A stretch of DNA of 16,396 nucleotides from UBA3263 sp964528425 (GTDB lineage Bacteria; Bacteroidota; Bacteroidia; Bacteroidales; Muribaculaceae). A program made the position numbers and the translations under genes. Position 1 is the stretch's first letter. Every line of letters begins with the position of its first letter. The DNA is taken from contig CAZGTD010000040.1 in NCBI GenBank assembly GCA_964528425.1, forward strand, positions 1-16,396, given 5' to 3'. Positions 7,801 through 14,103 of the stretch are shown in pieces. A model generated the notes under the pieces. The model had not been told where the DNA came from. It saw only the letters and a list, made by a program, of their open reading frames with translations, and did no database searches.

Positions 7801-8547
7801 GTGGACCTCTACGGACTCTTGGGCTATCCGCTCGGACATTCCTTCTCTGCGAGTTTCTTTAACGAAAAATTTCGCCGGGAAGGAATTGATGCAGAATACC
7901 GAAACTTTGAATTGCCTGAAATAGGCGATTTTATGGAGCTCGTAGCAGAGCTTCCGGAGCTTTGCGGCCTAAACGTTACAATTCCATATAAGCAGCAGAT
8001 AATTCCCTATTTGACAAAGCTTTCTGACCAAGCCCGCGAAATCGGTGCGGTCAACACAGTGCGCTTAGTTTATGACCAAGACAGGAATTTAACCGCACTT
8101 GAAGGCTACAACACCGACGCGCCCGCTTTTGCACGCACACTGGCTCCGCTTCTGCCGCAGCAGCCGGTGTCGGCACTGGTGCTTGGTTCGGGCGGCGCGG
8201 CGCGCGCAGTTTGCGCTGCGTTGAACTGGTTAGGAGTACGCTACACAATCGTTTCGCGTACTGCGGCCGAAGGCCGGATAGGCTATGATCAGCTCACAGA
8301 TGAGATTATGGCGGCGAACCGGGTGATTATCAACACCACGCCGCTGGGAATGTACCCCAACATCGACGAGTGTCCGCCCCTACCCTATGAACTTCTGACA
8401 GCCAACCATATTTGCTACGACCTGGTCTATAATCCCGCCGAGACTCTTTTCATAAAAAAAGCAGCAGCCCGGGGAGCCACGACCAGCAACGGCATTGCCA
8501 TGCTTCACCTTCAGGCTCTGCTGGCCTGGCAAATCTGGAATTCATAA
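7801..8547 (+). CDS. aroE: Shikimate dehydrogenase (NADP-dependent), GTG start
   Basis: Reduces 3-dehydroshikimate to shikimate with NADPH in the aromatic amino acid (chorismate) pathway. The N-terminal substrate domain starts YGLLGYPLGHSFSASFFNEK, with the shikimate-binding serines S14 and S16. NVTIPYK ends in catalytic K64, and GYNTDAPAF holds catalytic D106. The Rossmann domain has the glycine loop VLGSGGAARAV (128-138), and NTTPLGMYP is the conserved segment beyond it. The 248 residues are slightly shorter than E. coli AroE (272). The GTG at 7801 is the only start that keeps the N-terminal strand; the first ATG is 44 codons into the fold. It is preceded by only 7 bases after rpoZ, and its stop overlaps the next start as TAATG. 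Confidence 0.95.
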   Translation: MDLYGLLGYPLGHSFSASFFNEKFRREGIDAEYRNFELPEIGDFMELVAELPELCGLNVTIPYKQQIIPYLTKLSDQAREIGAVNTVRLVYDQDRNLTALEGYNTDAPAFARTLAPLLPQQPVSALVLGSGGAARAVCAALNWLGVRYTIVSRTAAEGRIGYDQLTDEIMAANRVIINTTPLGMYPNIDECPPLPYELLTANHICYDLVYNPAETLFIKKAAARGATTSNGIAMLHLQALLAWQIWNS

Positions 8548-10121
8548 TGCTCGTAAAAACTTATGGCGCGGCCGTTCAAGGCATTGACGCACTGATAATA
8601 ACAATTGAAGTCGCAATATCCAGAGGCTTCATGTTTTCTATTGTCGGGCTGCCCGACGCCGCAGTCAAGGAGAGCTATGAGCGCGTTATGAGCGCCATTG
8701 AGCAGAGCAACTCCATTCCTCCCCATAAATCGATTCTGGTCAACATGTCGCCGGCCGACGTGCGCAAAGAGGGCGCGGCCTACGATCTTCCGATAGCGGT
8801 TGGCATTCTTGCCGCCGACGGCCAGATTAACTGTCCGGACCTGGGCAGATACCTGATTATGGGCGAGCTCGGGCTTGACGGTACACTGCTCCCAATCAAA
8901 GGAGCCCTGCCTATGGCAATCAAGGCGCGCGAAGCTGGTTTTGAAGGAATTATCCTGCCGGAAGCCAATGTTGATGAGGCGGCAGTGGTGAATCGCCTGA
9001 AAGTTTATGGCGCGCCCAGCCTGAGCAAAGTAATAGCTTTCCTTAACGGAGCAGACACCATAGAGCCTAAAAACGTTGACACCCGGGCGGAATTTGCCAA
9101 GGCCGCCGATTGCTTTGACTTCGATTTCAGTGAGGTTAAGGGTCAACCGCTCGTTAAGCGTGCATTTGAAGTTGCATGTGCCGGTGGCCACAACATCTTG
9201 CTTGTAGGGCCTCCGGGCTCGGGTAAATCAATGATGGCCAAAAGGCTGCCCTCGATTTTGCCCCCCCTTACCTTAGGCGAGGCACTGGAAACCACTAAGA
9301 TTCATTCCGTGGCGGGCAAATTGCCCCGCGGTTCCCATTTGATGACGGCACGCCCTTTCCGCGCCCCGCACCACACGATTTCGTCAGTTGCCCTTGTTGG
9401 AGGCGGCAGCAATCATCCGCTTCCGGGAGAAATTTCGCTCGCACACAACGGTATTCTTTTTCTCGATGAGCTTCCGGAATTTTCGCGCTCAGTCCTTGAG
9501 GTTATGCGTCAACCGCTCGAAGACCGAACAATCAACATTTCGCGGGCCAGATACTCGGTTGATTATCCTGCAGGATTCATGCTTGTTGCGTCAATGAATC
9601 CCTGTCCATGCGGATATTATAACCACCCCACCAAGATATGCACATGCCCCCCGGGAGCCGTCAACCGGTATCTGTCGCGCATATCGGGCCCGTTGATGGA
9701 CCGCATTGACCTGCAGATAGAAATTCTTCCGGTAGGTCTTGACGACCTCCAGTCAGACGTTGCCGGCGAGCCAAGCTCCGAGATTCGCAAGCGGGTAATT
9801 GAAGCCCGACGCATTCAAACCGAACGCTTTAAGGATGAACCGGGTATTCACTGCAATGCGCAGATGGGCCCTCGACATATGAGCCGCTATGCGCGTCTCG
9901 ACGGCGAATGCACGCGGATTTTGCGCAACGCGATGGAAAAGCTCGACTTATCAGCTCGCGCCTATGACCGGATTTTAAGAGTTGCCAGAACGATTGCTGA
10001 TCTCGACGCATCGCCGGAAATCGGCCCGACACATCTGCGCGAAGCCATAAGCTACCGCAATTTAGACCGCTCATCGTGGGGAGCAACACTCACAAAGTAT
10101 AATTCTTCTACTGAAATTTAA
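8547..10121 (+). CDS. YifB/ComM family Mg-chelatase-like AAA+ ATPase
   Basis: A 524-residue ATPase of the YifB/ComM family. ComM acts as a DNA helicase promoting branch migration in natural transformation; in most other bacteria the role is unknown. The N-terminal Lon-protease-like (ChlI) domain spans about 1-170, with GFMFSIVGLPDAAVKESYER and NMSPADVRKEGAAYDLPIA typical of the family. The Mg-chelatase AAA+ core has Walker A GPPGSGKS (221-228), Walker B ILFLDELPEF (303-312), and the conserved FRAPHHTISSVALVGGG. NPCPCGYYNHPTKICTCPPG places four cysteines (353, 355, 365, 367) as a possible metal site. The C-terminal domain includes YDRILRVARTIADLDASPEI. It overlaps aroE and the next gene by one base each (TAATG), implying coupled translation. 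Family call is firm; cellular role is inferred. Confidence 0.95.
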   Translation: MLVKTYGAAVQGIDALIITIEVAISRGFMFSIVGLPDAAVKESYERVMSAIEQSNSIPPHKSILVNMSPADVRKEGAAYDLPIAVGILAADGQINCPDLGRYLIMGELGLDGTLLPIKGALPMAIKAREAGFEGIILPEANVDEAAVVNRLKVYGAPSLSKVIAFLNGADTIEPKNVDTRAEFAKAADCFDFDFSEVKGQPLVKRAFEVACAGGHNILLVGPPGSGKSMMAKRLPSILPPLTLGEALETTKIHSVAGKLPRGSHLMTARPFRAPHHTISSVALVGGGSNHPLPGEISLAHNGILFLDELPEFSRSVLEVMRQPLEDRTINISRARYSVDYPAGFMLVASMNPCPCGYYNHPTKICTCPPGAVNRYLSRISGPLMDRIDLQIEILPVGLDDLQSDVAGEPSSEIRKRVIEARRIQTERFKDEPGIHCNAQMGPRHMSRYARLDGECTRILRNAMEKLDLSARAYDRILRVARTIADLDASPEIGPTHLREAISYRNLDRSSWGATLTKYNSSTEI

Positions 10122-10858
10122 TGTTCCGCAATATTCCACCGGTTACCAAGAACCTGATAATCATAAACTTGTTGATATGGTTGGCGTGTGAAATGATTCA
10201 GCCGTTCGGGGTTGTAATGAACCGAACGTGCGGGTTGCACTATTTCCTATCGCCCGATTTCCGTTTTTGGCAACCGTTAAGTTATATGTTTATGCACGGG
10301 GGATTTACCCACGTCCTATTCAACATGTTTGCCGTCTGTATGTTTGGCTCGGTTATTGAACGCGTGTTCGGGTCGGCTCGTTATCTGCTGTTTTATCTGA
10401 CTGTGGGCGTCGGAGCCGCGCTGGTTCAGGAAGGAGTCTACGCCATTTGGCTCAACCATTTGGCATCCGATTTGCCTGCTGACATAACCTTGAGCGAAAT
10501 CGCCCGCCAGGGAGTCTCGCTGCTCAACAGAGGTCTGAACTGGACCGATGCCACACTCGGAAATATCAATCTGCTCATCAATGGTTCCACGGTTGGAGCT
10601 TCGGGCGCTGTTTTTGGCATTCTGCTGGCCTTTGCGATGATATTTCCGAATATGCCGATGTATATCATGTTCATTCCCTTGCCTATAAAAGCCAAATGGC
10701 TGGTTTTGGGCTACGGCGCACTCGAACTATTTCTCGGAGTAACGGGACTGCAGCCCGGAGTTGCCCATTTTTCGCATCTGGGCGGAATGTTAATTGGCTG
10801 GGCACTGATTGTTTATTGGCGCAAACGCGGAGAAATCAATGATCGACCGCTATATTAA
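10121..10858 (+). CDS. Rhomboid family intramembrane serine protease (first copy)
   Basis: Rhomboids cleave membrane proteins within the bilayer, using a serine-histidine dyad. This 245-residue protein has at least six hydrophobic segments. The first-loop motif MHGGFTHVLFNMF contains H59, H64 and N68, the last being the oxyanion-stabilising position. STVGASGAVFGI contains catalytic S161, and VAHFSHLGGMLIG contains catalytic H219. A polar, rather hydrophilic insert (about 112-148) lies between the helix after the H-x-N motif and the catalytic serine helix, somewhat longer than in GlpG. The protein ends shortly after the last helix without a cytosolic domain. Its start overlaps the yifB-type gene by one base, and its last 20 bases overlap the second rhomboid. 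Confidence 0.93.
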   Translation: MFRNIPPVTKNLIIINLLIWLACEMIQPFGVVMNRTCGLHYFLSPDFRFWQPLSYMFMHGGFTHVLFNMFAVCMFGSVIERVFGSARYLLFYLTVGVGAALVQEGVYAIWLNHLASDLPADITLSEIARQGVSLLNRGLNWTDATLGNINLLINGSTVGASGAVFGILLAFAMIFPNMPMYIMFIPLPIKAKWLVLGYGALELFLGVTGLQPGVAHFSHLGGMLIGWALIVYWRKRGEINDRPLY

Positions 10859-11540
10859 ATGGCTGTTGATAGCCAACGCGGCTATGTTTGTGGTTCTGGT
10901 GCTTGCCTGCTTTGCATGGGGGCCGGAAGCCGTTAACTGGATTGCGGTCGGGCTGGAATTCTGGCTCCGGCCCTGGACCCTACTCACCTATATGGTGGCT
11001 GACACCGGAGTTCTAAACACCTTATTCAATTGCCTTTGGCTATGGCTTTTCGGTCGCATGGCCCTTGAAATCGGCAGTGGACGCCAACTATTGACCGCCT
11101 ATATTGCCGGCGGGCTGGGAGGTGTGGCGATGTTTATTGCCGGGGCCTCATTAGGTTGGTGCCCCTACCCCCTTATGGGCGCAAGCGCGGCGATTATCGG
11201 GGTTGTTTGCTACGCTGCAGCGAGAGTGCCGTATATGCGTATAAATCTGATGTTCTTAGGTGCGGTTAGCTTCAAATGGATAGCAGTGATAGCTGTTGGA
11301 CTCAGCCTGCTGGTATTTATCGGCGGCAACATTGGCGGGGGGCTGGCACACATTGGAGGCGCTCTGGGCGGCATGGCCTACGCTTTTTGGCTTGGCAAAC
11401 GCCGCAGTCTTGTCCGTCCGGTCAGAGAAGCCAACAGAAAATCACTCGACCAGCTGCTCGATAAAGTCCATCGCTCCGGCTATAAATCGCTCACAGCCGA
11501 CGAACGCCGCCAATTACTCGATTATAGCCGGAAACTATGA
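10839..11540 (+). CDS. Rhomboid family protein (second copy, divergent active-site surroundings)
   Basis: A second rhomboid of 233 residues from the ATG at 10839, which has a GGAGA sequence 9 bases upstream; an in-frame TTG at 10809 is less likely. Catalytic S116 is retained in LMGASAAIIGV and H171 in LAHIGGALGG, so proteolysis remains possible. The first-loop motif is altered: where the first copy has H59, H64 and N68, this one has D55, N60 and N64 (VADTGVLNTLFN), so both histidines are gone and only the asparagine survives. After the last helix, a basic linker leads to a soluble tail (about 200-233, SLDQLLDKVHRSGYKSLTA) like the small helical domain found on Bacteroidota rhomboids (DUF6576, by recollection). 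The 20-base overlap with the first copy and the ATGA overlap with the next gene imply one transcript. Confidence 0.88.
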   Translation: MIDRYIKWLLIANAAMFVVLVLACFAWGPEAVNWIAVGLEFWLRPWTLLTYMVADTGVLNTLFNCLWLWLFGRMALEIGSGRQLLTAYIAGGLGGVAMFIAGASLGWCPYPLMGASAAIIGVVCYAAARVPYMRINLMFLGAVSFKWIAVIAVGLSLLVFIGGNIGGGLAHIGGALGGMAYAFWLGKRRSLVRPVREANRKSLDQLLDKVHRSGYKSLTADERRQLLDYSRKL

Positions 11541-12664
11541 TGACTAAACTTATCAACGCGCTTAGAGCAATTGCACTGCCAGGATGGATAGGTTTGAACG
11601 TTCTGGTTGCGGGTCTGACAATTTTCAGCGGCTATGCGAGCAATATCGATCAGGAATATATGCCTTTTGCGGGTGTAGTGGCAATGACTTTTCCTCTGTG
11701 GTATATATTGTCAGCCCTACTTTTGGTCATTAATCTGATTTTCAAAAGGTGGCTCTCGCTGATACCGGTCGCAACTCTTCTGATTGCCCTAAAGCCATTT
11801 TTAGTTTTTTCTCCGCTGAATTTTTCGAAAGAGGAACTCACTGACGCCGATGCAGAACGAACTTTCAAGGTATTAAGCTACAATGTTTTAAGCTTCGTTG
11901 ATGAGGAAGACTTATCAACTGAAGAGAATAACCGCACTATGCACACGATTCTGCACTCAGATGCAGATGTCGTTGCTCTGCTCGAAAGCGAAAGCCAAGG
12001 TCCGATGAACAAGTTCGTTCCTCAGGCCCAAATCGATACTCTCAACTCTTTATACCCCTATTTTTCGCGCGGATCGTGTGGCACCGTATTGTATTCCAAA
12101 CGGCCGATTCTTCACGTTGTGCCCCCCAACAATAAGCCGAGCAAAGGAAGTATGGAGATTTTCAGAACATCCGTAAACGATGGCAAACCGCTTACCATAA
12201 TTGCTGTCCATCTGGAAAGCTTCGGGTTAAACAACGACGACAAAGAGCTCTATAAGGGTCTTGCCGACGCCGAGAAGCTCGAAGAAGCCAACAAAAGAGA
12301 AACCCTTCAGCGCGTTCGCGAACAATTGATTTCCAAACTGCTGGAGGCATTTAAGCAGCGTGCTCTTCAAGGAAAGATGCTTCGCTCATATATTGAGCAA
12401 CTACCCGGAGATATCATTATCTGCGGGGATTTTAACGACGTTCCGGGCTGCCGCACGGTTAAAATTCTTGAGGAGGCAGGAATGAAAGATGCGTATGCCG
12501 AAACCGCAACAGGCCCTACAATTACTTATAACGCCCCCTATTTTAAATTTAGAATCGACCACGTTTTATGGCGCGGGAACTTCCGCGCGGTCGATATTCA
12601 GCGCGGAAACGTTGCTTCCAGCGACCATTATCCGATGCTTACAACCTTTATCTGGGACGAATAA
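11537..12664 (+). CDS. Endonuclease/exonuclease/phosphatase (EEP) family protein with N-terminal membrane segments
   Basis: A 375-residue membrane-anchored member of the EEP superfamily, metal-dependent phosphoesterases related to exonuclease III and sphingomyelinases. Three hydrophobic segments (about 12-32, 45-68 and 72-92) precede the catalytic domain. The family motifs are complete: LSYNV with N116, VVALLESES with E150, VHLES with H225, CGDFND with D298 and N300, RIDHVL with D341/H342, and SSDHYPM with D363/H364. A charged helical insertion (about 235-290) interrupts the domain. Substrate (nucleic acid, lipid headgroup or other phosphodiester) cannot be told. It is last in the gene run, starting in an ATGA overlap with the second rhomboid. 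The catalytic domain is probably periplasmic or cytoplasmic-face depending on the membrane topology, which I could not fix. Confidence 0.9.
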   Translation: MMTKLINALRAIALPGWIGLNVLVAGLTIFSGYASNIDQEYMPFAGVVAMTFPLWYILSALLLVINLIFKRWLSLIPVATLLIALKPFLVFSPLNFSKEELTDADAERTFKVLSYNVLSFVDEEDLSTEENNRTMHTILHSDADVVALLESESQGPMNKFVPQAQIDTLNSLYPYFSRGSCGTVLYSKRPILHVVPPNNKPSKGSMEIFRTSVNDGKPLTIIAVHLESFGLNNDDKELYKGLADAEKLEEANKRETLQRVREQLISKLLEAFKQRALQGKMLRSYIEQLPGDIIICGDFNDVPGCRTVKILEEAGMKDAYAETATGPTITYNAPYFKFRIDHVLWRGNFRAVDIQRGNVASSDHYPMLTTFIWDE

Positions 12665-12670
12665 AGCAGA

Positions 12671-12721
12671 ATTCCGACTTTTATCAGCGGGGAACAAAAG
12701 ACTGATAAGAATTATCGGAAT
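12671..12721. terminator. Possible convergent hairpin at the EEP / HTH gene ends
   Basis: ATTCCGA (12671-12677) pairs with TCGGAAT (12715-12721), and TTATCAG (12681-12687) with CTGATAA (12702-12708), separated by an uneven internal loop. It sits between two convergent genes and overlaps the last codons of the HTH gene. No strong T-run follows on either side, so termination is uncertain. Confidence 0.35.
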
Positions 12722-13199
12722 AAAATACCATAATATTTACGATTGACTTAGAGCCGTCGGCAGGAATTGTCAACACAGGCTCTTCAGCACCGGTATTAAC
12801 GGTCTTGGTGCTTTCTTTTTCGGAGTCTTCATCGCCAAAAAAGAGGGTATCACCACTAAAAAGACCGCCCATGTCGTCTGAATTCTCATTTTGGTCAACC
12901 GAGAATGAATTTCTCGGCGCAGGTTGCGCCGGAACCTGAGGAGTTGGCTCCTGAACCGAGGACTGAACACGAGCTGCCGGACCCGACTCCATAGGTCCCT
13001 CGCCGAAGAGGAGCCATAAAACACTAAGGCTCGGATAGGCACTATGAATTTTTGCGATGACCGCATCAGAAATTTTTTTGTTACGTCCGCTGAGAATTTG
13101 CGAGAGGGTGGGACGCGGAATTCCACATGCATCGGCAAATTGTGTGCTACCGATACCATAGGTTTCCATGAAGGTTGTAAGGCGGTTTACAATGTCCAT
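12684..13199 (-). CDS. XRE-type helix-turn-helix transcriptional regulator
   Basis: A 171-residue DNA-binding protein. Residues 1-65 form a Cro/C1-type HTH domain: helix-turn-helix at about 18-39 (STQFADACGIPRPTLSQILS), followed by SGRNKKISDAVIAKIHSAYP and the WLLFGEGPM segment seen at the end of this domain in many phage-like and Bacteroidota regulators. Residues about 70-135 are a Pro/Gln/Ser/Asp-rich, probably disordered linker, and the last 25 or so (IPADGSKSIVNIMVFYSDNS) look like a beta-strand tail of unknown role. The ATG at 13199 is chosen because the in-frame TTG at 13232 falls inside the promoter -7 box. It is divergent from the TonB receptor across the long AT-rich gap and convergent with the EEP gene. 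Targets are unknown; autoregulation and control of the gap are guesses. Confidence 0.88.
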   Translation of the reverse strand: MDIVNRLTTFMETYGIGSTQFADACGIPRPTLSQILSGRNKKISDAVIAKIHSAYPSLSVLWLLFGEGPMESGPAARVQSSVQEPTPQVPAQPAPRNSFSVDQNENSDDMGGLFSGDTLFFGDEDSEKESTKTVNTGAEEPVLTIPADGSKSIVNIMVFYSDNSYQSFVPR

Positions 13200-13229
13200 T
13201 TCGGTTTGCAATTGGTAATTTTCAGGTTG

Positions 13230-13261
13230 CAAAGTTAAACATAAAAATTTAATTTTCCAAA
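13230..13261 (-). promoter_or_regulatory. Bacteroidota promoter of the HTH regulator
   Basis: On the minus strand TTTG (13261-13258), 20 bases, then TAACTTTG (13237-13230) matches the consensus perfectly. Transcription should start near 13223, about 24 bases before the ATG at 13199. It excludes the upstream TTG codon at 13232 as translation start. Confidence 0.85.
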
Positions 13262-13267
13262 TTTATT

Positions 13268-13353
13268 TTTGCAAATTGTAAATAGGGTAAATTTGCGATT
13301 GTGATTTCATTTGTAAACCAATGTTACATCCATGTTAGATTACATTTGCAAAC
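13268..13353 (+). repeat. TTTGCAAA / ATTTGTAAAC words, HTH-proximal group
   Basis: TTTGCAAA (13268-13275, a perfect palindrome), ATTGTAAAT (13275-13283), ATTTGTAAAC (13309-13318) and ATTTGCAAAC (13344-13353) lie just upstream of the HTH gene promoter, the last two 35 bases apart. They could be operator sites for the HTH regulator, or chance words in AT-rich DNA. Confidence 0.4.
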
Positions 13354-13541
13354 AAGTAGCGCTACCATGAAGCTATGATTCACATAATAACTATATTAGC
13401 ACTCGTTACCAGCTAATTAAATTAGATATTTAAGAGTATTTAAGCACTGTTCCTGAAAATTTGCAGAATATTTAACCATAAACTTGATATTACAAGCGTA
13501 ATATATTGGATTATTGTATAGTATTCCAATTCTTAAAATAA

Positions 13542-13602
13542 ACAAAATACTCCGAATTCCTTTTTGCAACCTAATTGCAATTGGAAATTCGGAGCATTTT
13601 GT
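13542..13602. repeat. Long inverted repeat / hairpin in the intergenic region
   Basis: ACAAAATACTCCGAATTCC (13542-13560) is nearly the reverse complement of GGAAATTCGGAGCATTTTGT (13583-13602), with one mismatch and one unpaired T. Inside, TTGCAA (13564-13569) pairs with TTGCAA (13575-13580), extending the hairpin almost to a 5-base loop. T-rich DNA follows on both strands, so it could be a bidirectional terminator or the 3' end of a small RNA. No coding gene ends here. Confidence 0.65.
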
Positions 13603-13622
13603 ATTTCTAATTTTTCGACCTC

Positions 13623-13766
13623 ATTTGTAAACTTTCTTTTGTAAACACCTCTGCAGATTTGTAAATTTTACGTTCACAACCTTTTTGAACTATTTAACAA
13701 ATCTAAAATTTGCTTTTGTTATTTGGCGTTTGGTTTTGCATTAAATAAGTCAACTCAAATGTAAAT
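13623..13766 (+). repeat. ATTTGTAAAC words, central group
   Basis: ATTTGTAAAC (13623-13632), TTTTGTAAAC (13637-13646) and ATTTGTAAAT (13657-13666) follow one another in the same orientation at spacings of 14 and 20 bases. A looser copy, AAATGTAAAT, lies at 13757-13766. The same word occurs near the HTH promoter, which makes a shared binding protein plausible but unproven. Confidence 0.45.
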
Positions 13767-13940
13767 ATTCAGTATAACGGAATCCGCTAATTTTTTTGAC
13801 CTGAATTTACGTTTGATTTAAATGTTCGCTTCGAGTTTTCTAACCTCTATATCTATCAACGATTTGCAGATGAAAAAGGTTCACTACTACCCCATTTTGA
13901 GGCGATGAGAATTCAATATTTTTAATCATTGCGGGAAATG

Positions 13941-13981
13941 GGCCGAAATATCGAAATTTTTCGACTATACGGATTTCGGCC
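13941..13981. repeat. Inverted repeat upstream of the TonB receptor
   Basis: GGCCGAAAT (13941-13949) and ATTTCGGCC (13973-13981) form a perfect 9-bp stem. TCGAA and TTCGA (13951-13964) can form a small inner stem. It lies about 120 bases before the TonB receptor start, so it would be in the mRNA leader if transcription begins upstream of it. No T-run follows. Confidence 0.5.
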
Positions 13982-14103
13982 ATATTGGTCTCAATCAACG
14001 AACTCACAATCAGCATATTACGATTTAAACACCGTCACGACAGATGAATTAAATCAGCGTTTTTGCTACACAATAATTTTTTCGCGCGTGCGTTAAATAG
14101 GTG

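Larger units (their letters stand above)
13262..14103. other. Long AT-rich non-coding region between HTH regulator and TonB receptor
   Basis: About 840 bases with no credible gene on either strand and clearly lower GC than the flanking genes. It holds repeated ATTTGTAAAC-type words in two groups (13268-13353 and 13623-13766), a long inverted repeat at 13542-13602, and a second at 13941-13981. On the plus strand, TAnnTTTG boxes occur at 13341-13348 (TACATTTG) and 13808-13815 (TACGTTTG), but neither has TTTG about 20 bases upstream, so no promoter of the TonB receptor can be named with confidence. A 12-codon ATG reading frame (13870-13908) is too short to call. I saw no DnaA boxes, tRNA, direct-repeat array or known riboswitch core. 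Confidence 0.7.

Noticed and set aside
8511..9191. A 226-codon open frame on the minus strand opposite aroE/yifB-type gene
   Set aside because: It is antisense to two well-supported genes, has no known motif, and no promoter or start context favours it.
10809..10838. Upstream TTG start for the second rhomboid
   Set aside because: TTG starts are rare, the ATG at 10839 has a GGAGA upstream, and the protein from ATG begins directly before the first membrane helix as expected.
13870..13908. A 12-codon peptide (MKKVHYYPILRR) in the AT-rich gap
   Set aside because: It is too short to separate from chance and has no ribosome binding site; mentioned only as part of a possible leader.
13300..14000. 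Invertible (phase-variable) promoter upstream of the TonB receptor
   Set aside because: No inverted repeat pair separated by 100-400 bases flanking a promoter was found, and there is no recombinase gene in the window. The strong inverted repeats seen are close-spaced hairpins.
13262..14103. Replication origin in the AT-rich gap
   Set aside because: No TTATCCACA-like DnaA boxes were found on either strand, and no dnaA or other origin-linked genes are nearby.
13900..14103. Cobalamin or other known riboswitch before the TonB receptor
   Set aside because: The conserved B12-box sequence (GCCACTG) is absent, and the visible hairpin does not match any riboswitch core I know.
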